A stretch of DNA of 64,000 nt. It comes from Emcibacteraceae bacterium. Lineage in GTDB: Bacteria; Pseudomonadota; Alphaproteobacteria; Sphingomonadales; Emcibacteraceae. Below the pieces are notes generated by a model that ran no database searches, was not told the origin of the DNA, and saw nothing but the letters and a program-made list of their open reading frames with translations. The stretch's first letter is position 1, and each line of letters begins with the position of its first letter. Positions 1 through 8,684 of this stretch are shown here, in pieces. The stretch covers positions 186,001-250,000 of the forward strand of contig JAJFIR010000053.1 of NCBI GenBank assembly GCA_021774795.1. The letters run 5' to 3'. The position numbers were made by a program, and so were the translations under genes.

Positions 1-169
1 AATTAGAAAATAAGCTTTTTTCATGATGCAATGATGTTCCATTACCAGGGGGTTTATTAATTGTTGCTGTATTTTATAGGATGAGCGTAAATTATATATT
101 AACAGGTTAATATTTGTGGCACCGCCAAAGGAACTCGAAATATTTCGAGAGAAACCATCGCCAGCCATG

Positions 170-301
170 CTTCAAGCGACAAGTGAGTACCAATCAGACA
201 AGGCATCATCCAGCACGGTGCCAATGATCCACCTCCCGCTTAAGATAGTACTTTTTACCTCGGATTTTAACAAAGGACTCGTTGATGTGCCAGCTGGATA
301 A
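170..301 (-). pseudogene. IS6-family transposase remnant
   Basis: On the minus strand, codons from 301 down to 209 read like the start of an IS6/IS26-type DDE catalytic core. WHINESFVKIRGKKYYLKR is followed by EVD, which fits the family pattern W-H-x-D-E-T-(F/Y)-(I/V)-K-V-x-G-x-x-x-Y-L-x-R-A-V-D, although the first catalytic Asp has become Asn. A stop follows at 206-208. A neighbouring frame then continues with VLDDALSD, as expected after a frameshift. No terminal repeats or remaining transposase sequence were seen, so it is a dead fragment. The plus-strand reading frame over the same bases is an antisense shadow. Confidence 0.55.
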
Positions 302-456
302 GCGGTGGACTATGTCTAAAATACTTAAATGTTATATTCATACTTTCAAAATATCAGATAAACAAGCTAATTTGACAATGTCCCGTTAATTTTAATTTAA
401 CGTAATCGATGTAAAATTCTTACAGCTTTTTTAATTTGGGTTGAAGCGAATTATAG

Positions 457-1053
457 GTGGTTATTTTGTATATTAAGCCAAGTGCCGACATACCAAAAAA
501 AAGGACTAAAGTCATAGATGAAGTAAATGAAGTCTATAGAAAAGGTCCTTTGTCGGAGCCTATTTGCTCAAATAAATGTAGATCATATAATTCTATAGTT
601 GGTTGCGACCGCCAATGTTCTTCGGCCCCCGCAGAACTTTCAAGCGAGCCGGAAACCTACCCGATAGATAAACTGGTTGCCCCGCTTGTATTTGAAATAA
701 AGAAACTTGGTATTTTTGAACCCTGCTGGTCATGCGAGGGTCACAATGACGGTTCGGGAAAATTATGGAAAATACCGCGGGTCTGGTTTTATTCTGACTC
801 AGTTGTCCATGTGCGCGCACTGGCCACCACCTTATCCTATATACACGCTATGCGAACCCTCAACACCACGTGGGTAGTTGAAATTGCCCATTCAGATAAT
901 GACAACCCCGACACGACATTTAGCCTTCACCCAAAACTTGATGATCCCGAAATAAGTCTTGAACAATTGCAATCAGATATGAAAGTAATTTACAAAAATA
1001 TAGCTGTAGAATTTAGACTAACTTGTGAAAGATTGAAAACCAATGCTGGTTAA
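457..1053 (+). CDS. Cys-rich conserved hypothetical protein (CWSCEGH motif)
   Basis: This 198-aa protein starts at a GTG and has no signal peptide or membrane segment. Cysteines are paired at about residues 37/41, 50/54 and 90/93, the last pair in CWSCEGH. They are arranged as if to bind zinc or an iron-sulfur cluster. A conserved-looking block (KIPRVWFYSDSVVHVRAL) and a polar, acidic C-terminus follow. The stop overlaps the start of the next gene by 11 bp, so the two are probably translated together. I do not recognise a named family. Metal binding is inferred from the cysteine spacing only. Confidence 0.7.
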   Translation: MVILYIKPSADIPKKRTKVIDEVNEVYRKGPLSEPICSNKCRSYNSIVGCDRQCSSAPAELSSEPETYPIDKLVAPLVFEIKKLGIFEPCWSCEGHNDGSGKLWKIPRVWFYSDSVVHVRALATTLSYIHAMRTLNTTWVVEIAHSDNDNPDTTFSLHPKLDDPEISLEQLQSDMKVIYKNIAVEFRLTCERLKTNAG

Positions 1054-1780
1054 TCCCCTAGAATGCTTTGGGCGTGATAAAATAAGAAAACTTGTTGAAA
1101 ATCCAAGCAAATTTCTGGATTTAAGAATTGGAACCCATAATTTAAAGTGTGGCATTGTCATTCCTGATATTGCAAGTGAAATTAAACATCAATTTTCAGA
1201 AATTTCAGAAACTGATAATGCTCTTAAAAATATGCCTTTCAAACATTTTGGCTTTATAGTTGAATTTGAAAAAGAAATAGGTCTGAATGTTTTTAATAAA
1301 GATTTGCAGTTAAATTCACATCTTAAATATGTCGTCAGTATGTTTGGTGTATGCATATTTAAAAATATTAAACTTGAAAATCCGGCACATACAAAATTTC
1401 ACAAAAACATTTTTCCGGATCTTGTATTTCACATTGATCGAGGGGATAATTTTTCTAATCAGTTTTCGTTATTTTACCGCGATCCTGATGATCCGGAACA
1501 TCGATTTCCTCGACGCACGACCACTTTAATTATGCCAAAAGCTGCGGCTCATCTTCAAGCAGTTAAAGAAAATTGCGTATCTTCAAGTACTTTGATTAAT
1601 TGCAAACTATTTAATGATATGTCTGCGGAGCATGCGATAGGAAAGTACATGGTTGAACAAAAATGGGATGCCCCTGAACTTAATGGAGAAATATGCTTTT
1701 TTGATAACCGAACCGTATTACATGCAAGCTATCATCGCGGCAATTTTGGCTATCCCATTTCAGTTCAGTATCTATTTTGA
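1043..1780 (+). CDS. Putative Fe(II)/2-oxoglutarate-dependent oxygenase-like protein
   Basis: This 245-aa cytosolic protein shows a His-x-Asp motif (FHIDRG, near residue 132). A strand with a conserved Arg pair (RRTTTLIMP) follows. Near the C-terminus is FFDNRTVLHASYHR, which has the shape of the distal iron-binding His and the 2OG-binding Arg of TauD/PhyH-type oxygenases (HxD...H...R). The ATG lies inside the end of the preceding Cys-rich gene, so the two form a cassette. The substrate is unknown. Assignment to the superfamily rests on the spaced motif alone; a cupin-like fold without 2OG chemistry is the main alternative. Confidence 0.55.
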   Translation: MLVNPLECFGRDKIRKLVENPSKFLDLRIGTHNLKCGIVIPDIASEIKHQFSEISETDNALKNMPFKHFGFIVEFEKEIGLNVFNKDLQLNSHLKYVVSMFGVCIFKNIKLENPAHTKFHKNIFPDLVFHIDRGDNFSNQFSLFYRDPDDPEHRFPRRTTTLIMPKAAAHLQAVKENCVSSSTLINCKLFNDMSAEHAIGKYMVEQKWDAPELNGEICFFDNRTVLHASYHRGNFGYPISVQYLF

Positions 1781-1871
1781 GTTATCCGCTCGGCATCTCT
1801 GATGCACCTGATACTCGAATTTACTTTGTTTAAATTGCGGGTGCTGTTTACCGATATTTACGTAATTTTTT

Positions 1872-1895
1872 TGATAAATAAGTCTTTATTTATCA
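1872..1895. promoter_or_regulatory. Perfect 24-bp inverted repeat upstream of the haemoglobin gene
   Basis: TGATAAATAA, a GTCT centre and TTATTTATCA form perfect 10-bp arms. The ten-base sequence GATATTTACG occurs on both sides, at about 1853 and 1896. There is no T-run after it, so it is more likely an operator than a terminator. It lies about 125 bp before the truncated haemoglobin start and about 90 bp after the oxygenase stop. It is not a match to the FNR box. Confidence 0.4.
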
Positions 1896-2020
1896 GATAT
1901 TTACGGGTTATTCAGGTCGAATTTTAAAGGACATATCCAGATGTTTTTTAACTAATTTTTAACAGAGTTAACGTATATTATTTTAACGATATTAGATATA
2001 AAAATGATCGGAAAAACATT

Positions 2021-2383
2021 ATGAGTGAAAATCTATTTGACCGCATTGGGGGAAACGCGGCAGTTGATGCTGCGGTGGATATCTTTTACAAAAAAGTATT
2101 ATCTGACGATAGCATAAACCGGTTTTTCGAGACAACGAATATGGATGCCCAGCGCGAAAAGCAAAAGAAATTTCTGACCTTTGCTTTCGGTGGGCCCAAT
2201 GATTATTCAGGAAAAGATATGCGCACGGCTCATGCCGGTCTTGATGGCTTGAACGAAGCTCATTTTTCTGCTGTCGCAGGACATCTTGAAGCTACATTAG
2301 AAGAACTTGGCGTTCCCGCCGCAGAAGTGAGTGAGGCAATGGCGATTGCTGCAAGCACCCATGATGATGTTTTGGGTTTATAA
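2021..2383 (+). CDS. glbN: Group I truncated haemoglobin
   Basis: This 120-aa protein matches the usual length and pattern of group I (TrHbN) globins. It begins LFDRIGGNAAVDAAVDIFY, has the FLTFAFGG helix, and carries DMRTAH with the proximal haem His near residue 71. The B10 Tyr, which shapes the distal pocket, falls at about residue 23. Such proteins bind O2 and NO, and several act as NO dioxygenases when given an electron donor. The next gene, about 60 bp downstream, encodes a ferredoxin-type reductase that could be that donor. Confidence 0.93.
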   Translation: MSENLFDRIGGNAAVDAAVDIFYKKVLSDDSINRFFETTNMDAQREKQKKFLTFAFGGPNDYSGKDMRTAHAGLDGLNEAHFSAVAGHLEATLEELGVPAAEVSEAMAIAASTHDDVLGL

Positions 2384-2444
2384 TTTTTATAGAGTTTGTG
2401 ATCATAAAAGACGGCACAATAATTAGTGCTGATTGGAAGTTCTA

Positions 2445-3419
2445 GTGTCTCGACAAAAGAGTGCCACTGACCAAATTACGATATATTATGAAGGCACATC
2501 GGTACGATGTGATCCCGATAAGTCGGTACTCGATAATCTGCTTGATCAGAATTTAGACGTTAATCATTGCTGTAAAAATGGGTCATGTCTTACGTGTTTG
2601 CTAAAAACTGACTCCGAGGTTGATGAAAAAAGTCGTGTACCTCTTAAAGCCACATTGAGTGAACTAGGGTATTTTTTAAGCTGCCAGCAAATACCCAGTG
2701 ACGGCATGGTGATTAAATCAGCGGCCAGTGACGATTGTTTCCGAAAAGCAGTTGTCACCAGTATGATAAAAAAATCAGGCCACGTCTCGCAAGTATTTTT
2801 AAAACCTTATGGCGAATTTTTATATAAACCTGGGCAATTTATCAATATTAAAGGGCCAAAAGACACGGTCCGGAGCTATTCTATAGCTTCTATTCCCAGT
2901 GATAATGTTTTGGAGCTACATATTAAGGAACATCAGTATGGTATAGTCAGCCCTTGGCTTTGTGCGGATGATAGAATTGGTCGAGAAATTGAAATATCCG
3001 GGCCGAACGGCGAATGTTTTTATTTACCTGAAAACCAGGATCAATCGATGTTGATGATAGGTACGGGTACGGGGCTAGCACCTTTGCTTGGAATAGTGCG
3101 TGATAGTTATAGTCAAAATCATCGCGGGAAAATTGAACTTTATTTTGGTGCCGTTGATGATCCAGGGTTATATTTGGCAGATCAATTGCGTGTTCTTGAA
3201 AAAAAATATGATAACTTGACCGTTCATTTTGGCATCCTTAAAAATGGCCCCATCAATGATACGGCCCTTAAAAATCATCCTGATTTAAAAGAATGGCGTG
3301 TATTTTTGTGTGGTGATCCGGACATGGTCAAAAAAACCAAAACAAAAGCCTACCTTGCCGGTGCTGCCTTAGCGAATATTTATGTTGATGCATTTGAACA
3401 GGCTGAAATTAATCCATAA
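2445..3419 (+). CDS. Two-domain ferredoxin/FAD/NAD(P) oxidoreductase
   Basis: An N-terminal plant-type [2Fe-2S] domain has the C-x4-C-x2-C-x28-C spacing (CKNGSCLTC, then LSC). It is followed by a ferredoxin-reductase module with the FAD motif RSYSIAS and the nucleotide motif GTGTGLAPLLGI. The order Fd-FAD-NAD is that of electron-transfer components of oxygenases. The GTG at 2445 has a GGAAG five bases upstream and is preferred; an in-frame TTG at 2433 is the alternative. It sits directly after the truncated haemoglobin gene. Reduction of that globin is the inferred job, giving a two-polypeptide analogue of flavohaemoglobin. Confidence 0.85.
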   Translation: MSRQKSATDQITIYYEGTSVRCDPDKSVLDNLLDQNLDVNHCCKNGSCLTCLLKTDSEVDEKSRVPLKATLSELGYFLSCQQIPSDGMVIKSAASDDCFRKAVVTSMIKKSGHVSQVFLKPYGEFLYKPGQFINIKGPKDTVRSYSIASIPSDNVLELHIKEHQYGIVSPWLCADDRIGREIEISGPNGECFYLPENQDQSMLMIGTGTGLAPLLGIVRDSYSQNHRGKIELYFGAVDDPGLYLADQLRVLEKKYDNLTVHFGILKNGPINDTALKNHPDLKEWRVFLCGDPDMVKKTKTKAYLAGAALANIYVDAFEQAEINP

Positions 3420-3601
3420 TGCAATTAATGCGCTTCGATCATAAAAGTATGACCCAATTACAGAGCGAATTAAAAAGAACACCCAAAAAAAAGTAACGGG
3501 TACAATTCAACCTCAATAATAAAAACATATGGAAAATTATTTGGGTGGTTTAAACCATGTCAGTGCCATTATTATGCAAGGTGCTGATTTTTTTTATTTA
3601 A

Positions 3602-3631
3602 AAAAAGGGCCGTAAAATCAAGGCCCTTTTT
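3602..3631. terminator. Bidirectional rho-independent terminator
   Basis: AAAAAGGGCC and GGCCCTTTTT form a perfect 10-bp stem with a 10-base loop, and A/T tracts sit on both sides. It lies between the reductase gene (plus strand) and the chemoreceptor gene (minus strand) and can stop both. Confidence 0.85.
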
Positions 3632-3651
3632 AAGAATCTATCTTTCTTTGC

Positions 3652-5199
3652 TTATTTTTCAAGCATTTTTTTGACTTCTTCACCAAGACCATTGGCCAGT
3701 GAAACAAGGAGCTCAGAAGCTGATGTGACTTGGGTACAGATTTCACCTGTTTCATTGGATGCCTTAAGAATATCAACAATTGCTGATGAAACTTCTTGGG
3801 AGCCGCGGGCCGCTTCTTGTACGTTTGAACTGATCTCGCGAGTTGCGTTTCCTTGTTGCTCAACCGCTGCAGCAATTGAGGCAGATATCTCACTCACCTG
3901 CTTTACTGTTGCCTGGATCATCTCAATAGCTTCGACCACACTATTGGTTTCAGATTGGATGCTCTCAACTTGTTCTTTGATGTCGACGGTTGCGAGTGCG
4001 GTTTGTCCGGCAAGGTTTTTAACCTCGCTCGCGACAACAGCAAATCCTTTGCCAGCATCGCCAGCACGGGCCGCTTCGATGGTTGCGTTAAGTGCAAGAA
4101 GGTTAGTTTGTGACGCGATATCATTAATCAAGTTCACAACGTTACCAATTTTAGTAGATGCTTCTGCCAAACTTGTAGCCGTTATAATTGACTCTTCTGT
4201 TTTTGTTTCAGCTTCTATACTGATTGTTGATGCGTGGCTCACTTGTTTTGAAATTTCATCGATGCTTGCAGAAAGCTCTTCCGTTGCGGAAGCCACTGTT
4301 TGTGAATTAACCGATGTTTGTTCGGCTGCTGCTGAAATAGATTCGGATAGTTGAATGCTTCTTTCCGCATTAGCTTCCATGGTTTTCGCGTTGGTTTGAA
4401 GTTGTGCAGATTCTGAATGGACTGATGAAACAGCTTCTTGAACCGCTTTTTCAACGGCAGCTTGCTGGGTAATCACAGACCAAGTTAACATCGGCGCAAG
4501 GTATTCGTTATTTGAACCATGAATAGCACTTACCTCCAAAGCGAGGACTTCCGGGCCAACATTAATGCGGGCGCTCCATGGAAGATTGCTTGGATCCGCC
4601 AAGATGCGACGCTGGTGTGATGGATCTTTGTGGAAAACGTCAATACAGGTCCCTACAAGGTCTTTCGCCTTAATTGGCAGATGCTGTTCAATACTGCTGA
4701 GTGTTTTGATACAAGTTTCGTTTGCATAGGTAACAACGAAAGTTTTTGGATCACACATCATGGCATTGATTGGCATTTTGTCGATCATTTGATTTAAACG
4801 GTTTGTTTGATCTTCAGTTTTGACCCGCTCAGTGATAACTGACCAGCTTAGTGCAGCATAGATATAATTTTTATTGTCATCGAAGATCGGATTAATCAAG
4901 AGATCTAAAATTTCAGGACCCACTTTGATGCGTGCTGTGTGGGGTAGATTATTCGCATCAGCAAGAATGGCGCGTTGATGCGACGGATCTTTATGGAAGA
5001 TATCGATACAGCTCCCGATCAGCTCATCTGCTGTAATTGGTAAATATTGTTCAAGTGGTCTTAACGTATCGATACTGGTTTTGTTTGCATACATAATTTC
5101 TAATGTTTGAGGGTCGCATAACATTACGTTAATTGGCAGACCTTCAAGTACGCTCTCATATTGATTTGCTTCTTCGATAACAGTTTCCTGAATATTCAT
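3652..5199 (-). CDS. Soluble methyl-accepting chemotaxis protein with tandem PAS domains
   Basis: This 515-aa protein has no signal or membrane segment, so it is a cytoplasmic receptor. Two PAS-like units (about residues 14-125 and 135-245) are clear duplicates of each other: both carry a [13 protein letters not shown] block and a closing WSVIT. The C-terminal half is the MCP signalling domain with the hairpin-tip signature ([20 protein letters not shown]) that contacts CheA/CheW. No che genes are nearby. The PAS pair suggests sensing of an internal ligand or redox state, which cannot be named from sequence. Confidence 0.93.
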   Translation of the reverse strand: MNIQETVIEEANQYESVLEGLPINVMLCDPQTLEIMYANKTSIDTLRPLEQYLPITADELIGSCIDIFHKDPSHQRAILADANNLPHTARIKVGPEILDLLINPIFDDNKNYIYAALSWSVITERVKTEDQTNRLNQMIDKMPINAMMCDPKTFVVTYANETCIKTLSSIEQHLPIKAKDLVGTCIDVFHKDPSHQRRILADPSNLPWSARINVGPEVLALEVSAIHGSNNEYLAPMLTWSVITQQAAVEKAVQEAVSSVHSESAQLQTNAKTMEANAERSIQLSESISAAAEQTSVNSQTVASATEELSASIDEISKQVSHASTISIEAETKTEESIITATSLAEASTKIGNVVNLINDIASQTNLLALNATIEAARAGDAGKGFAVVASEVKNLAGQTALATVDIKEQVESIQSETNSVVEAIEMIQATVKQVSEISASIAAAVEQQGNATREISSNVQEAARGSQEVSSAIVDILKASNETGEICTQVTSASELLVSLANGLGEEVKKMLEK

Positions 5200-5610
5200 A
5201 TCTTCACTCTGTTTTGTTTGTCCCCCTAACCTGAGAATAAGATTTAGAATCTAGATCTTATTGTTTTTTACGTCGCTAAATATTAAGAGGTATATCAAAA
5301 GAATGTTTATAAGTTATTAATTAAGGTGTAAAATATTTTTACTGAAGTAAGTATTTTCAGTAGCTTAGCTATAATTACGTTAATTAACATTATCAAATGT
5401 AATTATTTGTAACAAGTTTTACCCAACGCCTTTAAGAAACACACTATTTTTGTCAGGGGTAATTTCGTTGGCTACAGGTGGGTCAATTTTGCGCATGATG
5501 AACCGTACGCGAAACTGGTTTTGGGTTGTTTATGGTTTGTTATTTGCAACAATATTTCTCGGGAAATGAGAGGCCATTTTAGCGAAAGAGTTGTTAACGT
5601 TTAAAGAATA
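5200..5610. other. Intergenic stretch, 411 bp
   Basis: AT-rich leader region upstream of the chemoreceptor gene, which is read leftward; the next gene to the right also reads leftward and ends at 5611. It should hold the chemoreceptor promoter, but no convincing -35/-10 pair stands out. A 24-codon plus-strand frame at 5495-5569 could encode a single membrane helix; it has no ribosome site and is not called. Confidence 0.4.
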
Positions 5611-6186
5611 TTACGATCGGTTCATCGCATGATATTCTGGGTTCGGCATCATATCGAGGCTAAGAGCCATACGGTTTGTGTAATTGAAAAAGGCAGCTAC
5701 ATCAGCAACATCAAAAATGTCGACATCAGAAAAACCCTCATCATTTAATTTTTTGCGGTCATTATCTGACATCAATTCAGGTGTTTTGGTTAATTTTTCT
5801 GCATATTCAAGCATGGCGTAGTGTCGGCCCTTAAGTCCAGCCGCGCGCCAATTCATAACGAGCATTTCACCAAGCTCAGGATCATCGGAAAGCTCGCGTA
5901 CAGCTTGTCCATGGGCAACCAGACAATAGTAACATTTGTTTGTCGAAGAAGTGACAACAGCAATCATTTCGCGCTCTAATACGGAAAGATTAGATTCGCC
6001 CAATACAATTTCATTATACATCCTGCTAAAAGTGCGGAATTTCTTTTGATTAAATGTATAAGTAAGTAAAACATTTGGAATTATGCCGAGCTTTTCCTGA
6101 CAAATTGCAAGGTATTTTTTTACATCATCGTCAAGGCTTCCAATATCAGGAACGTCAAGTTTCATTAGATGAGTTGGTTGAGGCAT
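5611..6186 (-). CDS. Peroxidase-related protein, AhpD/carboxymuconolactone decarboxylase-like
   Basis: This 191-aa protein has the AhpD-type redox centre CYYC (Cys85, Cys88) followed by His92 (LVAHGQAV). It is preceded by the usual Glu-containing helix (LEREMIAVV). Length and layout fit the uncharacterised peroxidase-related subfamily, alpha-helical enzymes thought to reduce peroxides with a dithiol centre. It is cytosolic. A dehydrogenase remnant lies just upstream on the same strand, so this gene may be what is left of a larger operon. The physiological substrate is unknown. Confidence 0.85.
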   Translation of the reverse strand: MPQPTHLMKLDVPDIGSLDDDVKKYLAICQEKLGIIPNVLLTYTFNQKKFRTFSRMYNEIVLGESNLSVLEREMIAVVTSSTNKCYYCLVAHGQAVRELSDDPELGEMLVMNWRAAGLKGRHYAMLEYAEKLTKTPELMSDNDRKKLNDEGFSDVDIFDVADVAAFFNYTNRMALSLDMMPNPEYHAMNRS

Positions 6187-6200
6187 TATTCAATCCTATT

Positions 6201-6404
6201 CTAAATTTGTTCGAAATTTAACTCGCTATTATCAAGTACACGGCATAAGGCAATACCTTGGTTTTTACCAGTATAAAGCTTTGAAAGCCTCTCAGGCAAC
6301 TTATTAAAACCTTGTATGATGTCGTCTTTAATTTTTACTTGTCTGCTTTGGGATGGAAGTTTTAATTCCAATAATTTGTCAACTTCAACTTTATCAATTA
6401 AGCG
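6201..6404 (-). pseudogene. C-terminal remnant of a medium-chain (MDR) dehydrogenase/quinone reductase
   Basis: A 67-codon open stretch on the minus strand, bounded by stops, contains IIQGFNKLPERLSKLYTGK and then NQGIALCRV. This matches the end of CurA/quinone-oxidoreductase type MDR enzymes (GLENxPxAFxxLLxGxNxGKxxVxV). No start codon, cofactor domain or catalytic core precedes it; the next gene ends immediately upstream. It is a truncated relic, perhaps once co-transcribed with the peroxidase-related gene 15 bp downstream. Confidence 0.6.
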
Positions 6405-6409
6405 TTAAA

Positions 6410-7201
6410 CTATTTATTCTTTAAAATATGTCTTTCAGTCTGATAAAATCCAGTTACCAAATTCCAGGATACCGAACGCCATTCACTTGTATTATCATTT
6501 GGGTTTTTTTTGTATATAGATGCAAAATGCAAGACTGTTTCACTGTATTGGTTGGATGAAAAAGCCAAAGCTGCGAAACCGTCTAATATAGGTTCCCAAG
6601 ACCTATTATCTAACTTAAGTGAAGCAATAGCGTCGGCGATATCAGTAATATAATTATTTGAATTTTGAGGTTTTCCCCCTTTTACCTTTCGGTATTCCAA
6701 AACATTGAATGGGATCATCCAGGTTTGTCCTGAATCGAATGAACGGCTCATTACAAAATTGTAATTACCATTTTTTAAATAGCTGGTAGTCGAACGTTCA
6801 AGAAATGCTCCCCCGGCATCGTAACCACCACCAAAACCAATTTCTTTACCTGCACTTGTTTGGCTAGTAAAATGGGTTATTCCGTCATCTTCTATCATGA
6901 CCCACAGAGTTCTTGAAGTTTTGTGTTCGTTGTTAGTTTTAATAAAACTTACACCTCGAAAAGATACCTCCCCAACATCATTAAGTGCCCGAAATTCATC
7001 CATAATGACAGAGCCCTTTCTCAAGCAAAATCGTGAAGTCAGCGCGGGAATAGAGGACTCCGAAGGGTTGGTAACATCATTTACTTGCCAAACACTTTCT
7101 TCGCATTTATGTGAGAGCGGTGTTTCATTGATCTGTGTGATGCCCTCACTTGAATCAATTAATATTATAAGTCCAAAGAAAATTAAAAAGGTGTTTTTCA
7201 C
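6410..7201 (-). CDS. Secreted hypothetical protein
   Basis: The GTG at 7201 is preferred because GGAG lies eight bases upstream and the product then begins with a typical signal peptide (MKNTFLIFFGLIILIDSSEG). The mature part, about 240 aa, has a paired Cys (HKCEESVW, SRFCLRKG) and a sialidase-like phrase (SRSFDSGQTWMIPF) that recalls an Asp-box, but only one copy is seen. No family is recognised. It stands alone between an MDR remnant and a GntR gene. Confidence 0.65.
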   Translation of the reverse strand: MKNTFLIFFGLIILIDSSEGITQINETPLSHKCEESVWQVNDVTNPSESSIPALTSRFCLRKGSVIMDEFRALNDVGEVSFRGVSFIKTNNEHKTSRTLWVMIEDDGITHFTSQTSAGKEIGFGGGYDAGGAFLERSTTSYLKNGNYNFVMSRSFDSGQTWMIPFNVLEYRKVKGGKPQNSNNYITDIADAIASLKLDNRSWEPILDGFAALAFSSNQYSETVLHFASIYKKNPNDNTSEWRSVSWNLVTGFYQTERHILKNK

Positions 7202-7459
7202 ATTTCTTACTCCATTATGAGGGTCCAATTTTAAAAGTAGCATAAGAATTAACAACAAATATGAGATGCAACAAGGATTATCAGATAAACAATTCGTAAA
7301 TAGATTTTATATTATATTATCAAGTGATTACCCTGCTATGGTTGCTATCAGTCCGCTAATACCAGATAATATCTGCCGTTTATTGCGATAAATGGATGAT
7401 TTTTTCATAAAAGTCTGCAAAAAACATAATGACATAATTTATCTGCGGATGATTGACAA

Positions 7460-8257
7460 TTACTTCTGTTCTGTTGACCAGAAATTGGAGGCTTCCCCCG
7501 TAGCGCGCGATAGGTCGGAATTAAGTTGATAATGGTCTGGGCAGTAATAAATTGTGATATATTCCACCGGCTTATTATCGTCGTCATATACGATGCGAAT
7601 GACTTTTAGAAGGGGTGAGCCGATGCTCACTTCAAGTGCGGGGCCAGTGGTGCTATCTGCCAATGTAGCAGTGACGGATTGTCTGGCCCGAGAAATGCTT
7701 TTCCCTGATCTTTCAATTAAAGCGAGAATGGGTTGGCTGGCCAGTTCTCGATGTGTAAATGAACGGCCAATTTCTTCGGGTAAATACGTCACAACATACG
7801 AAAATGGCATGCCGTCCTTATGGCGGGTACGAACGGTTTTTTGTACCGTTGAGGATGCGGGTAACTTCAGGGCTTCCGCAGCTTGTGGCGGTGCGGGCAC
7901 ATAATCATATTCATGAATTTTGACAATAGTTTTCTTGGCGATGTTCAGCATATCTTCAAGCAGGCCATCCATGTTACGTGGCGATGATGAAACGGGATTG
8001 GAAAATGTGATTGTAGTACCGCGCCCACGTTGCCTCGTGACCATTCCCTGCGCAGCCAGTTCGTCGAGGGCACGCTTGACCGTTATACGGGATACATCGA
8101 ACATTTTCCCCAATTTATTTTCTGTTGGAAGCAAAGAACCATTTGGGTAATATCCAGAAAATATTTTCTCCCTGATCAACACATAGATTTGATGATAGAG
8201 CGGCGTTGGTAGGCTATCATCAATAGCTTTGGTTAGTGTGATGATTTTATCTGGCAT
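7460..8257 (-). CDS. GntR-family (HutC/UTRA) transcriptional regulator
   Basis: An N-terminal winged helix is clear (PLYHQIYVLIREKIFSGYY, LPTENKLGKMFDVSRITVKR). It is followed by the UTRA effector-binding domain typical of the HutC subfamily (KTVRTRHKDGMPFSYVVTYLP and a late EYITIYYCPDHYQL). The start is uncertain: ATG 8257 gives the usual spacing to the helix-turn-helix, and upstream in-frame ATGs at 8269 and 8308 are possible. HutC relatives bind small acids or sugars. The likely targets, to its right, have decayed into gene fragments, so this regulator may be an orphan. Confidence 0.9.
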   Translation of the reverse strand: MPDKIITLTKAIDDSLPTPLYHQIYVLIREKIFSGYYPNGSLLPTENKLGKMFDVSRITVKRALDELAAQGMVTRQRGRGTTITFSNPVSSSPRNMDGLLEDMLNIAKKTIVKIHEYDYVPAPPQAAEALKLPASSTVQKTVRTRHKDGMPFSYVVTYLPEEIGRSFTHRELASQPILALIERSGKSISRARQSVTATLADSTTGPALEVSIGSPLLKVIRIVYDDDNKPVEYITIYYCPDHYQLNSDLSRATGEASNFWSTEQK

Positions 8258-8322
8258 AAAATATTCCATTGCTTGACTGTAACTGATGTGGGCGGTGTCA
8301 AGAGTCATTGTAGATTAGTTAT

Positions 8323-8336
8323 AATGATATATCATT
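8323..8336. promoter_or_regulatory. Palindromic operator candidate for the GntR regulator
   Basis: AATGATATATCATT is a perfect 14-bp palindrome about 15-65 bp upstream of the possible GntR starts. GntR/HutC proteins bind short AT-rich palindromes and usually repress themselves, so this is the natural operator. The position also suits control of a divergent gene that is now a remnant. Confidence 0.5.
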
Positions 8337-8505
8337 TAAATTGAACTTAACAAGAAAATTATTTTTTAATTACGATAATTCTATAAAGGGTTAAATATGT
8401 CTGCATACGTGATAATATTTGTCAAACTGAATGACCCGGTGGGTTTTCGCGGTCACGTTATAGCCGCCGGAAGTTTGGCGGAGAAATTCGGGAGGTGAAT
8501 ATATC

Positions 8506-8676
8506 ATTAGGGGGGCTAAAGAAAGTGTGCGTCTCGAAGGATATTGGCCGGACGAGGAACGGGCGGCAACATCACTGTTTCGTGCATCTACTGTCAATAC
8601 TGGGCAAGCATGCCGATCCATAGAGCGGATTTATGTCCATTCAAGTCTTTATGACGAATTTCGCGCCATAATCACT
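8506..8676 (+). pseudogene. Aldehyde dehydrogenase remnant
   Basis: The plus strand reads AATSLFRASTVNTGQACRSI and then ERIYVHSSLYDEFRA. This is the region around the catalytic cysteine of NAD-dependent aldehyde dehydrogenases (F-x-N-x-G-Q-x-C-x-S-x-E-R-V-Y-V-H). Upstream DNA lacks the cofactor domain, and similarity fades after FRA. It lies divergent to the GntR gene and was probably part of its regulated operon. It is an internal fragment with no chance of function. Confidence 0.65.
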
Positions 8677-8684
8677 CCCGTAAT

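Noticed and set aside
3671-4354. Plus-strand frame of 227 codons inside the chemoreceptor gene
   Set aside because: Antisense shadow of the Ala/Ser/Thr-rich signalling domain; Ser/Ala/Ile-rich composition without motifs.
5495-5569. 24-codon frame with a single hydrophobic stretch
   Set aside because: No ribosome site, very short and no support from neighbours; may be chance or a fossil.
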